A stretch of 64,000 nucleotides of DNA from Pagrus major (taxonomy: Eukaryota > Chordata > Actinopteri > Spariformes > Sparidae), in contig NC_133232.1 of the NCBI RefSeq assembly GCF_040436345.1, positions 4,959,501-5,023,500 of the forward strand. Reading direction: 5' to 3'. Below the pieces are notes generated by a model. The model made no database searches and was not told where the DNA came from. It saw only the letters and a list, made by a program, of their open reading frames with translations. Positions within the stretch are counted from its first letter, which is position 1. Every line of letters starts with the position of its first letter. A program made the translations under genes and the position numbers. This document shows positions 12,001-22,100 of this stretch, piece by piece.

Positions 12001-13333
12001 TCTGATCAGAACCAGAAGAGCTGCCAGGAGGTGGGTCACATGATCACTTTCTGTTTATACTGCACTTTATTTACAGTCCGAACACTTGGCATGTTTTTAA
12101 CCATCTCTTCAGAATAAAAGTCCATAAATCCACCAGAGAATCTTCATGTTTCAAAGTAATCCATTACATCCATGAGTACCCTGCAGACAGCAGCTGCTAA
12201 CGGCTCATTCAGCTCACTTTTTAACAGAGGTGATGGTCATGCTAGCTGCTATGTGAGGCTAACATGCTGCCATCTTAGTTTAGGGCATTAGCATGCTAAC
12301 AGTTAACAGACGAGGCTAAACATGTAGCACTGGAATGATTCTGACTGATCTGAAGTCAGCTGATTTCTGCTCCTCTGGGCTGCAGGAGGTGAAACAGGAG
12401 GAGCAGCTGGAGGTGATGGAGACATCGACCAATCAGAACGGACAGACGGAGGCTCCCCCGCCGGCTGAAAACAAACCCAGCGTGGCGTCTCTGCCGCTGC
12501 CGCCACACGACCCCGACAGCCCCATCGGTGAGAAAACAGGACAGATATTCATCATGTTGACATCCAGACAGTGATGAACGTCTGACAACACATCTCTGAT
12601 CTGTTGTTTTAACTCTGAAGAGGACAGAAAGCTAATTTTATAACTTTATTTTATTAAATCTGTTTACAGAGGAGCATTCGGGAGTCATCCTGAAAAAATC
12701 ACTAATAATTATTTCATATCAAGAGTTTTTCCAACAGAAGAAAAAGAAACTTGTGTCAGCAGTTAAAATAATTCACTGCTGTGACTTTGTCCTTTTTAGT
12801 TTCTCAGTTGTAGCTTCAAGAGTTTTTTTTGTTTTATCTTCTATCTGTTTGAAAACCTGAATAATAAACACAAATAATCTTCATCTTCATCACTGAACAC
12901 TTTAACATTATGTGTTTGTCCAGGTGTTGAACATGTGAAGATGGGTTATTATTGCCGCGTCTGCTTCCTGTTTTACTCCAACGAAGAGACGGCGAAGAAG
13001 ACGCACTGCAGCAGCCAGGCACACTACGACAAGCTGCAGGTGAGACACGACTCCGCCCACACTGTACCACACCTGCCACAGAGCCCCGCCCACACTGTAC
13101 CACACCTGCCACAGAGCCCCGCCCACACTGGCACCAGAGCCCCGCCCACACTGTACCACACCTGCCACACAGCTCCGCCCACACTGTATCACACTGGCAA
13201 CAGAGCCCCGGCCACATGTACCACACCTGCCGCAGACAAATGAAAGTAACCTGACATTTCCTCGTTTCAGAAATACCTGGAGAAGGAGCAGACCAAAGCA
13301 GAGAAGAAGAAAGGGAAGAAGATGACGGCGTGA
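4472..13333 (+). CDS. matr3l1: matrin-3-like RNA-binding protein with four RRMs (21 coding exons)
   Basis: Nuclear-matrix RNA/DNA-binding protein of the matrin-3 family, expected in splicing and RNA retention. Coding exons: 4472-5260, 5998-6059, 6152-6190, 6350-6447, 6612-6664, 6778-6894, 7020-7145, 7225-7452, 7693-7817, 8363-8732, 9582-9776, 9972-10068, 10220-10236, 10413-10535, 10704-10832, 11293-11421, 11511-11641, 11724-12030, 12386-12527, 12924-13039, 13271-13333. All junctions are GT..AG and in frame: 3456 nt, 1151 aa. Domains: U1-type C2H2 finger (C252, C255, H268, H274), then YPEW as in matrin-3; RRM1 about 350-428, RRM2 464-545, acidic/Ser-rich linker, RRM3 773-856, RRM4 857-943, acidic region, C2H2 finger (C1103, C1106, H1120, H1126). 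Human matrin-3 has about 847 aa and two RRMs, so the extra RRM pair is the oddity. The 9972 acceptor was chosen because the stronger one at 9951 leads to a stop. Zebrafish matr3l1.1/1.2 are the likely orthologs, but which one is unclear. Confidence 0.9.
5220..6190 (+). other. N-terminal C2H2 finger exons of plus gene
   Basis: The finger is split by an intron: CSLC ends exon 2 (4472-5260) and HLNGLQH lies in exon 3 (5998-6059). The conserved YPEW follows in the 39-nt exon (6152-6190). The minus-strand paralog has the same split and the same 62- and 39-nt exon lengths. In matrin-3 this finger type contributes to nucleic-acid binding. Confidence 0.85.
5559..5604. repeat. (CA)n microsatellite
   Basis: 46-base CA run in intron 2 of the plus gene. 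A second CA run of 31 bases lies at 6065-6095 in intron 3. Confidence 0.95.
7238..7320 (+). repeat. 12-bp coding minisatellite (DRSM repeats)
   Basis: Tandem copies of AGGTCGATGGAC inside the exon at 7225-7452. They encode repeated Asp-Arg-Ser-Met, ending as DRPM, between RRM1 and RRM2. The unit is a multiple of three, so copy-number change keeps the frame. Confidence 0.95.
7618..7690 (+). repeat. pyrimidine-rich tandem repeat abutting a splice acceptor
   Basis: Repeats of TGTCCTTCTGTCTG-type units run into the CAG acceptor at 7692 of the second RRM2 exon, giving an unusually long polypyrimidine tract. Confidence 0.85.
9061..9190 (+). repeat. dispersed teleost repeat fragment
   Basis: Begins with AAAGGAACAGTTCACCCAAA, a phrase I recognise from abundant fish repeats. 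A short reverse copy is at 5930-5955 (GGGTGAACTGTCCCTTTAA). A later part (GGTGATCCATTTT) reappears inverted at 20472-20486, beside the DIRS insertion. Confidence 0.5.
10562..10580 (+). promoter_or_regulatory. CTCF-like motif in intron
   Basis: CTCCATCAGGGGGCGCTGT closely matches the CTCF core (CCANNAGGGGGCGC). It lies between the two RRM3 exons. Occupancy is unknown. Confidence 0.4.
11180..11290 (+). repeat. pyrimidine-rich minisatellite abutting a splice acceptor
   Basis: About five copies of a roughly 19-bp unit (CTCTGTCCTGACGTCTCC-like) lead straight into the acceptor at 11292 of the first RRM4 exon. Confidence 0.85.
12125..12285 (+). repeat. dispersed repeat, copy A
   Basis: About 145 bases, nearly identical and in the same orientation to 15535-15672. 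Shared text includes CAAAGTAATCCATTACATCC and GATGGTCATGCTAGCTGC. It lies in the intron before the 12386 exon. Confidence 0.9.
12924..13039 (+). other. C-terminal C2H2 finger exon of plus gene
   Basis: Encodes [23 protein letters not shown], the matrin-type C-terminal finger with C-x2-C and H-x5-H spacing. It is followed by the last coding exon, a short Lys-rich tail ending at TGA 13331-13333. Confidence 0.9.
13044..13225 (+). repeat. intronic minisatellite
   Basis: About five imperfect copies of a 30-35 bp unit (CCCCGCCCACACTGTACCAC + ACCTGCCACAGAG) fill most of the last intron. Confidence 0.9.
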
Positions 13334-14280
13334 GAACACTGATTTCATCCAGCGCAGGAAGACGAGTGGGATTTTTTTTAATTTGACTTTGATTTCAGTT
13401 CGTTAAAGTCTGATTAACTGTCAGAGTTGTTGCTGTGGTGATGACTCAGACGGTGAAGCGTGTTGGTCGTCGGCCTGCGATGTGAATGATGTGCGAGCTG
13501 CTGCAGACGGACTGTGAAAGAAAAATGAATAGAAAAGTTGAACAGACTCTGGTCCAACACTCGCCCGTCTGTTTCCATGGAAACGGTTGTTGTTTTTGGA
13601 CGGACATTGGCTGTAAGCGAGCTTTAACTCAGAATTATTTTCATGAATGATTTGGTCCATAAATCATCAGAACTTGTACAAATGTCTTAAAATGTCGACA
13701 AAAGAAACGATGAATGGAATATTTGAGTAGTTACTGATTTTTCTTCTGTTGCTTTAAATATTTGATTTATTAACCAGTAGTTTCAGCTTGAAACTAAATC
13801 TTTCTGGATTTTGGACGGATGACGCGCTGAAGACGTCACCTTGTGTTTGGGAAAAATGATCAATCAAGAAAGTGACAAACAGACGAATCAATAAATATTT
13901 TGATATTCAGGAAAAAAAAAATAAAGTCAGAAAATCATCAATCTGCGCTGAAACACTGTTGAAGCAGTCGTCATGTTTTTGGACAGATGGACATGCGAGT
14001 GTTGGATTAAAGGAATAGTTCAGGAACAGTGTATCCATCCGCCAAGTGGCAGGAATTCCTTCCACAGAAGTGCTGGGCGGATGGATACACAAGTTGGTTA
14101 GAAAGTAGTTCCAAAAAACCACAAACTGGTTTTTACATTTGTTTCTTTTAAGTTAAATTACGTTAAGATGTGTTGACCAGATTTAAAGACGTTTTTGTTT
14201 CTAATGAAGTCTTTTGATCGTCATGGAGAACAAACTGAATGTGTTTCTTGTTTTTATGCCTGAATGTTTCTGTTTTCTAA

Positions 14281-14286
14281 AATAAA
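14281..14286 (+). terminator. polyadenylation signal of plus gene
   Basis: AATAAA about 950 bases after the stop codon, followed by a T/G-rich stretch (TGTGATGTTTAGTTTTTT). The 3' UTR is therefore about 13334-14305. Confidence 0.75.
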
Positions 14287-14309
14287 CAGGCTTCTTCAAA
14301 TGTGATGTT

Positions 14310-14516
14310 TAGTTTTTTAAAGGATTTTACACGACTGAAATTTAACTTGAATTTTTTAACCACAAAAGAAGAAAACTCGATATCGTGAGGTACAAAGTCA
14401 CAGCTTTATTTTAAAATGTACAACTTTTCAGTTTCAGCTCATTTTACGATCGACAGAAATAAGTTACTCAACATCTGAGACAGGCCGACAGGAAGCTGAA
14501 CACTGTTTGTTTTTTC
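14310..14516 (-). pseudogene. partial copy of the minus gene's 3' end
   Basis: Matches the 3' UTR of the minus-strand gene (about 15815-15960) in the same orientation, including its own reverse AATAAA (TTTATT near 14407). It then jumps to sequence matching 16248-16275 (CTGAGAC.GGCCGACA.GAAGCTGAACACT), which is the intron-exon edge of the C-terminal finger exon. The coding exon itself is missing from the copy. Confidence 0.7.
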
Positions 14517-14608
14517 TGGTTGAAACTGAATCTTTCTCAATGCCGGAATTATTTTGAATCTGTTAAAACGCATGTGTTACGGGCAGATCGGAGATTCCCC
14601 AAGCTCTA

Positions 14609-15438
14609 CACTGTGTTCCAAATTATTATGCATATACTGTTTTTTGTTCTTTTTTCCCAAATAGTTTATACAATTGGCAGCCAATAGGATTTTTTTTATT
14701 CCTCAACAATTATATTGTAATCTGGATTTTATTAAACAAAATTACCGATGATGACAAATAACTCAAAATGCAGTTTATTATACAAAACAGAAGAAAATGA
14801 TTGAAAACAGAAATTTTCTATTTCAATCAAAAACATTGTTACAGATCTAGTTACATATTAACATAGGAGCTCTTCTTTCATATCACCTTAACAACTCTCT
14901 CAGCCGTTGAACTTGTAAGTCCATGTAGTTTCTGCCTGTGTTTCCTTTGAGGATGTCAGAATCGCCTCACAGAGCTGCTGTTTCGAGGTAACCTGCCACT
15001 GCCTCCCCAGCTTCAAATACCTGTTTGCTACTCATCGGTGGCTTTTTCACAGCTGCTTTCTTAATACGCCTTCATCTGAACGAACCCGTGCTGAATCACA
15101 TAGAAATCTTTTAACAGTACGATGATCTCATTTTTGTGAAATATCCAATGTTTTCTTACCTTTTGCAGGATACTGCACTATTGCACTTTTCATCTGCAGA
15201 AAGATCCTTTTTCCTCATATTGCATGAAACCTGTGACTTGCTTAATAATGTGGAACAACCTCAAGTAGTTTCCCTTTTATTAGGCTCACCTGGCAAACTA
15301 ATTACCAAATGTGTGTGAGATGATGTCAGTGATGTAAACAGAGGAGAAGCAGCACAATGGAAAACTTTCATTGAAAAACTAAAAATCAAATGTTTGTTTA
15401 ATTGAAATTGTATTTGCACAATAATTTGGAACACAGTG
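14609..15438 (-). mobile_element. decayed DNA transposon with terminal inverted repeats
   Basis: Ends are inverted repeats of CACTGTGTTCCAAATTATTRTGCA (left 14609-14632, right about 15412-15438). The interior near 15170-15300 reads in reverse as CCTAATAAAAGGGAAACTAC, then a GTTCCACATTATTAAGC stretch. I recognise this as an abundant teleost element. At about 830 bp and with no long frame it is non-autonomous or degenerate. The superfamily is uncertain (Tc1/mariner-like by memory); flanking target duplications are not clear. Confidence 0.75.
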
Positions 15439-15534
15439 CAGGTCGCAGGTCATCAGGAGCTGTTGGGTTCACCTGTGATGTTCTCAGCTGTCTGCACCTT
15501 CACCTTTGGAGAAGGTGAAGTGGGAAAAACACCT

Positions 15535-15672
15535 GAGAATCTTCATGCTTCAAAGTAATCCATTACATCCATGAGTACCCTGCAGACAGCAGCTGCTAAC
15601 GGCTCATTCAGCTCACTTTTTAACAGGTGATGGTCATGCTAGCTGCTATGTGAGGCTAACATGCCGCCATCA
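15535..15672 (+). repeat. dispersed repeat, copy B
   Basis: Near-identical to copy A at 12125-12285 and in the same orientation. It lies in the spacer between the two convergent genes. Confidence 0.9.
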
Positions 15673-15908
15673 CAAAGAAAAGTTTCCCAGCCTGCGACCC
15701 CTTCAGGTCCTTCAGGTTCTGTTTTCTGGGGAAACGTAACACATGAAAAAAACTTCTCTTGAAGTTTTTTTGATAATATTTTTGAATTAATAATAAGCAC
15801 GTTTCCTCAAATATGTTTTTTTAAGGGATTTTTACACAACTGAAATTAATTAAAACATTTTAATCATAAAAGAAGGAAACTCGACATCGTGAAGTATAAA
15901 GTCACAGC

Positions 15909-15914
15909 TTTATT
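15909..15914 (-). terminator. polyadenylation signal of minus gene
   Basis: Reverse AATAAA (TTTATT on the plus strand), about 260 bases past the minus-gene stop at 16173. The two convergent genes thus end about 1.6 kb apart without overlap. Confidence 0.7.
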
Positions 15915-16172
15915 GGAAATTTACAACTTTTCAGTTTCAGCTCATTTTACAATCGACAGTCAACAACATCTGGACTCTAATGTGAAGAAACTAAAGTGAC
16001 GTCAGATTTTTATCCATCAACCTGCCGTAGTGCCCACGAGCAGAACCAGAGAAATAAAATGAAACCAACAGATGTTTGGTTTACGTTTGGATCCTTCTGA
16101 CGTTCCTCCTCCAGATGTGAGTAAATTTAAAATTCAAGAACACAAAGAAAAGTTTCAGTCTCTGAGGTGAGG

Positions 16173-19100
16173 TCAGCTCGTCCACGGATCTTTACCCGTC
16201 TTCTCCTGGAAAACACAAACACTTTGTTTACAATCAGCAGCAGACGGCTGAGACGGGCCGACAAGAAGCTGAACACTCACCTGGTACTTCCTGTAGTGCG
16301 TCAGGCTGCTGCAGTGCTGCTGTTTGGCTTCGTCCTCGTCGGCGTAGATCACCTGACACAAGTTACAGAAGTAACCGACGACCGGTCGAACGAACTCGGT
16401 TCCTGCAGGAGAGAAAAGAACAGCAGGATGAGATGTCTGTGAACGCATCACCGCTGCTGGTCCAATCAAAAAGACGACCCAGGTGGATTTCCTCACCAAC
16501 AGGTTTGGTGGGTTCCTGCAGCTCTGCAGCGCCTCCTGCAGACTCAGACTGTTGCTGCAGCCGATCAGCAGCAGGTTCCTAAAAACAGACCTCAGATGGT
16601 TAGTGAGCTCTGTTGTATTCCTGAGCTGCCGACAACGGTCAAAGTGTGCGTACCTGTTCAGTTTGTGGTTCTGGAGAATCTCCAGTGGAGTCTGGTTGAT
16701 CTGGACTCTGTGAATCCTCCAGTCCTGGTCCTGGTGTCTCCTCCTCTGATCCTTCCTTCTCCTGAATCTCCATCTTCTCTTCTGGAGCTTCAGCAGCCTT
16801 CAGCTCCTGTTTCATCTCAGTCTCATCTGTCTCCGACTCTTCCTTTTTCTTCTTCTTCTCCTCAGGCACAGAGTCGTTCTCATCAGTCTCTTTTCTCTTT
16901 GACGTCTTGTGTTCTTCACGTGTTTCAGCTAACGACTCAGTTTCTGGAGTCTTTTCAGCAGTAGAGTCCTTCTCTTCTGTCAGTGCTCTGGAGGATTTGT
17001 CTGATGAGTCATGTGACTTCTCCTCTGGACTCTTTCTGGATACCGACTCTTCCTCTGAAGTCTTTTTATTGGCCGACTTGTTCTCTGGTGTTCTCGAGGT
17101 CTCTTCAGACGTGTTTTTGCAAACGGATCCCTTTTCTGGAGATTTTCTGGACTCTGACTGTTCTGAAGACTTTTTACTGGCCGTTTTGGACTTCTTCTTT
17201 TGACTCTTTTTAGATTTGGACTCTTTGTCTGGAGACTTTTTGTCTGGAGACTTTTTGTCTGGAGACTTTGATTCTTCCTTTTCTGTCTTTTTGGGCGTTG
17301 ACTCTTGATTCAAAGTCTCTTCAGGTGCAGATTGTTTCTCTGCAGACTTTCTAGATTCTTCCTCTGGAGTCTTTTCAGTTGCAAATTCTTTCTTTCTCGC
17401 CTTTCTTGACGTCGTCTCTCTCTCTACAGACTTGGACTCTTTCTCTGGAGTCTTCTCGGGCGTTGACTCTTTCTCCGGAGACTTCTTCGAGGACTCCTTC
17501 CTGCCTTCAGACTTCCTGTTGGACTCGTCCTTGTTTAGTCTCTCACTCCTCCTGCTGCTTCGACTCCTGCGCTCGCCCCTCTTCTCCTCGACCACCTGAG
17601 CATCAGAAAACCTGTGAAGACAGGATGGACAGGGATTCACAGTGATTCACAGTGAGTGACCACAGATGTGTGACGGGTGAACAGGACTGAATGGAGACAG
17701 TTTGGAGATTACTGACCCGTAGCTGAGTCTTTTGTATCTGGTGGACATCTGGACGACGAGTTTGCAGCCCTTTAACGTCACACGTTTGCTGCCCAGCTCT
17801 TTAACGGCTCTCTGAGCCTCTGAAGACGTCGACATCTCGATGAAACCCTGAAACACACAAACGATGAAGACCAAGTGACGAGAGGATAAACATCTACTAC
17901 AGGACAGGACCAGCTCAGCTCCAGACGGGTCAGAACATCATTATATATTATATACAGGTGTAATCCTCCAGCTGTACTCTGATTACCTGACTGTCTGTGT
18001 GTGTACTCTGATTACCTGACTGTCTGTGTGTGTACTCTGAACATCACAGAGAGGATCATTTACATCATGTGTTGCAGACATGAGGAGAGGAGAAGCAGAT
18101 AAACTCACTCCACAGTGAGTTCTGTGGAAGTATCGCACCGGTGTCCCAAAGTCTTTGACCAGGTTGAGGAACTCCTGGTCGGTGTACGGTCGCCGCGGGA
18201 GGTTTCTGAAGTAGATCACTCGGTTGGACGGAGACTGGAAACAAAACAACATATATGATCATCAACAGGTCTGAACGACTTAACTGTTGACTAACAGGAG
18301 TATAAAATATTTCCTCCTTACTTTGGGTTCATCTGGGTCGTCTTCATCTGCAACAAACAAACCACAACACTCAGCTCAAACTGAAGGATTCAAACATGAG
18401 TTACTATATTTCATAACTTTCAGGCTCTGGGTTCACCTCGGTTTTCAGTCTGCTCTTCTTCCAGTTCGTCCAGAGTGATGCAGTTCTCCAGGTCTACTGG
18501 GAAGTCTGGTTCCTCCTGCAGACCAACACACAGGACAGAGTCCAATTAGACCAGGATCTCGTGTTTATTGATCCGATATCAGAGATTCAGTTTGGAGAAA
18601 CAAAACTCAAACTGAACTTTGGGCCAAAAGTAAAGACTTGAACTGAATCGTTACTGAGATGATTTAACTGACCGAGTGTCAGACTGCTGCTGTGCTCACA
18701 TCATAACAATGATCAATCATTCAGGATCAAACTGGATCAAAAAACTATTTTACCGACCAAACACAGAATTTTATATTAAAACAAAAAACAACTCCACCTC
18801 ATCGTCCTCCAGCTGAGTCTCTGCCTCCTCCTCCTCCTCCTCCTCCTTCACAGGTTTCTCCTCCTCTAGCTCCTTTTCATTGATGGCTTCCTGTTTCGCC
18901 ACCTTCTCCTCCTCATCAGCCTTTTCATCCTTCACCTTCTCCTCCTCATCAGCCTTTTCATCCTTCACCTTCTCCTCCTCATCAGCCTTTTCATCCTTCA
19001 CCTTCTCCTCCTCATCAGCCTCTTCATCCTTCACCTTCTCCTCTTCATCCTTCTCCTGCTCCTCCTCTTTATCTGAAACAAACAACAGTTTCTTTAAATC

Positions 19101-22100
19101 TGTCACAGCTTCATGTTTTGTGTTTCTCACAGAAGCCCTGAGAGACAAGAGAGGATCTAAATTATTTTATGACTTGTGATCTGGTGGAAAAAAATGTTGC
19201 CATGATAAAGTTTCTAAGTTCCTATATTATTTTTTCCATCAGTGGAAAATTCAGGAGATTTTTTGTGAAAAAGTTTTTCTCCTAAAATAGATGTTATGTT
19301 TTTACTTGATTCCGCACATGGAACATTTTTCTTCCTCTTGATTTTTCCCCACTTTGTTCTACACACAGAAAATAAATAAAATAAAAATAATAATAATAAT
19401 AAAAAATCTCAAAATATTCACACTTTTTCAGGCAAAATTTTTTCCGACCTGATCAAAAGTCTACAGAGCCCAGGAGAAGACATGGATGTAGTTTATTTTG
19501 GTTAACACACGCCATTTATTCACATTTTATTTCTACTGCTTCTCCGCCAACATTAGCAGGACTACACAAGTTTTTTAAACACAGGTCAACCTGCTAAAAA
19601 TTGCATACTGGCCCCATTATTCCCACTTCCAGCAGGTTAGGCAGCCCGTCTGTGATTTTTATCTGAAGCGTCACGTTGTACGTCGATGACGTCACGTTGT
19701 TACAGAAGAGAAAACAACAACAGCCTAATTGTGAAAGAGGCTTCTGTAAAATGGTGGATACATTATTTTGAGCGTCACAACCCCCGAGACATGACTCGTT
19801 TCACTGTCAGAATTTGAGCCATTCAGTCCAATAACATTTGGAAAGTCTAGAAGAATTATTTTATCCCCGTTCAAGTTAGCCGGCTCAGTCGATGATCCAG
19901 GTGTTTTCACAGCTGGGAAGTCGGACTTTTTTGTCTTCAGAACACCACTGAGCAGCTTTCATAGGGATGAACGGGGCTCTACCTCCAACACTGTGTCCAG
20001 TAATAAAACATCATTAACTGACCACATCCCAAATTCCTTCATCATTTACACGCCACCACTGGATGTTAATAATGCGTCATCACTTTGCGCAGAATTTAGC
20101 ACGTTGACCCGGGTGTAAATGTTGAGTTTACACATTCACATTGCTCACAAAAGCCCAATCTGATCAGGTTTAAGTGAGATTTTTGACCAGTGGAGAAAAG
20201 GTATCAGTAATTTGTGAACCCAAAGCCTGAACATCTGTGAGAGTGGAAAGTCAAAACAGGCCTGGTGTCGTTGATCAAGACCACCTCATTATTAGTTTTT
20301 TTTAATTTAGGGATGAGTCACAAAGAAATACGATCTTCCTCCTGAAGCTCCAAAATACAGTGAACAGGCGAGAGCTGACTGACGAGCCGCAGCATCGAGT
20401 TCAAGATAGATACGAGTGAATCATGTGCATGTTTATTTCTTTAACACATCCATGTCACCTCCTGGACTCTGAAAATGGATCACCAGGAAAAACTTAAGGT
20501 TATTTACATAACCCCGGTTCTCTGAGTAATATGAGTGAGATGTCTCACTATGGGATGCACGCCTCGCTGCAGCCCTCAGAAGCATTAATCTCATTACGCC
20601 AATCCTGATTGGCTGGTGAAACGTGTCCGTCCGCCTCAGGTAGTCCCCTCTACCTTAAATAGCGCATGCGGACGGCACCACGTCATTCAAGATAAGCACC
20701 TCTTCTCACTCGCCCAAGCAAGAAGGGATGTCTGGTGAGACATCTCACTCATATTACTCAGAGAACCGGGGTTATGTAAATAACCTTAAGTTCTCTTTCA
20801 TAATATTTCGTTCGATGTCTCACTATGGGATGTGGTAGCTCCCGTATTGCCAGACAAGCTTACCTAACGTCCACCAACCCACAGGGAAAAGTACTCTGTT
20901 CCAATCAGGACAGCAAAACCGCGCGTGCCACGCACGGCGCGGAGACGTCCAGCTTATAGAAGCGGACAAAAGTGAGAGGCGAGGACCAACTCGCTGCAGC
21001 ACAGATGTCCTGAACAGAAACTCCCCTGAATAAGGCCCAGGATGCGGCCAAACCCCGAGTCGAGTGCGCTCGCAGGCCCACAGGTGGCTGCAAACCCTGA
21101 CTCGTATACGCCAAAGCAATTGCCTCCACCACCCAGTGGGATAGGCGCTGCTTTGTGATAGGTTTTCCCTTATGAGGATTAGCCCAGGAGACGAACAGCT
21201 GATCGCTCCTCCTGAAACCCTTTGTCCTATCCATGTAAGTGCGCACCGCACGGACTGGACACAACGCATGTGACCGCTGCTCTCCTGGTGAAGCAGCAAA
21301 GGCCACAAGGTCAATAGGAGAAATTGAGCCGACCACCTTAGGCACAAAAGCCGGGTTGGGCTTCAAAATCATCCTTACATCCCCCGGGAAGAGCTGAGCG
21401 CATGACGAATGCACCGAAAGCGCATGGATGTCACTAACCCGTTTAGCCGAAGCCAGAGCCAGCAACAACACTGTCTTGAGAGACACGTGTTTCAAGTCTG
21501 CTCCCTCCAGTGGCTCAAAGGGAGGTCCTTTAAGACCCTCCAGAACCACAGCCAGATCCCATGGTGGTACCAGTGGTCTGGACACGGGGAGAAGCCTGCG
21601 CGCTCCCTTCATAAAACGGCAAACCAGCGGGTGCTGGCTCGCTGTTTGCTTCCCAAACCCCACGTGACAGGCGGCGATAGCTGCCAAGTACACCTTAACC
21701 GTGGAGAAGGCTTTTCTTTTGTCAATCAGGTCCTGCAAGAATGATAATATCACTCCTACTGGACACTGAAAGGGAATGTGGCCATTTCTGTGACACCACC
21801 CCTCAAACACTCTCCACTTACAGTCATACAGGGACCTAGTGGAGGAGGCTCGAGCACTTTGTATGGTGGAAATCACGCGCTGTGAGAGTCCCACAGCTGA
21901 CAGACTGAGCCACTCAGGGGCCAAGCCCACAGCGCCATGCGTTCTGGGTGCGGGTGGAAGACCGTCCCCACCCCCTGCGATAGCAGGTCCCTGCGCAGCG
22001 GGAGCTGCCAGGGCTGAGCGCACAGCAACCGATATATCTCCGCCAGCCAATGCATCGCAGGCCAATGCGGAGCTATCAAAATCAGTGCGTGGCCGTGCTC

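Noticed and set aside
19725..19910. 61-codon minus-strand frame in the long intron
   Set aside because: No domain and no bracketing splice sites consistent with the gene's phase.
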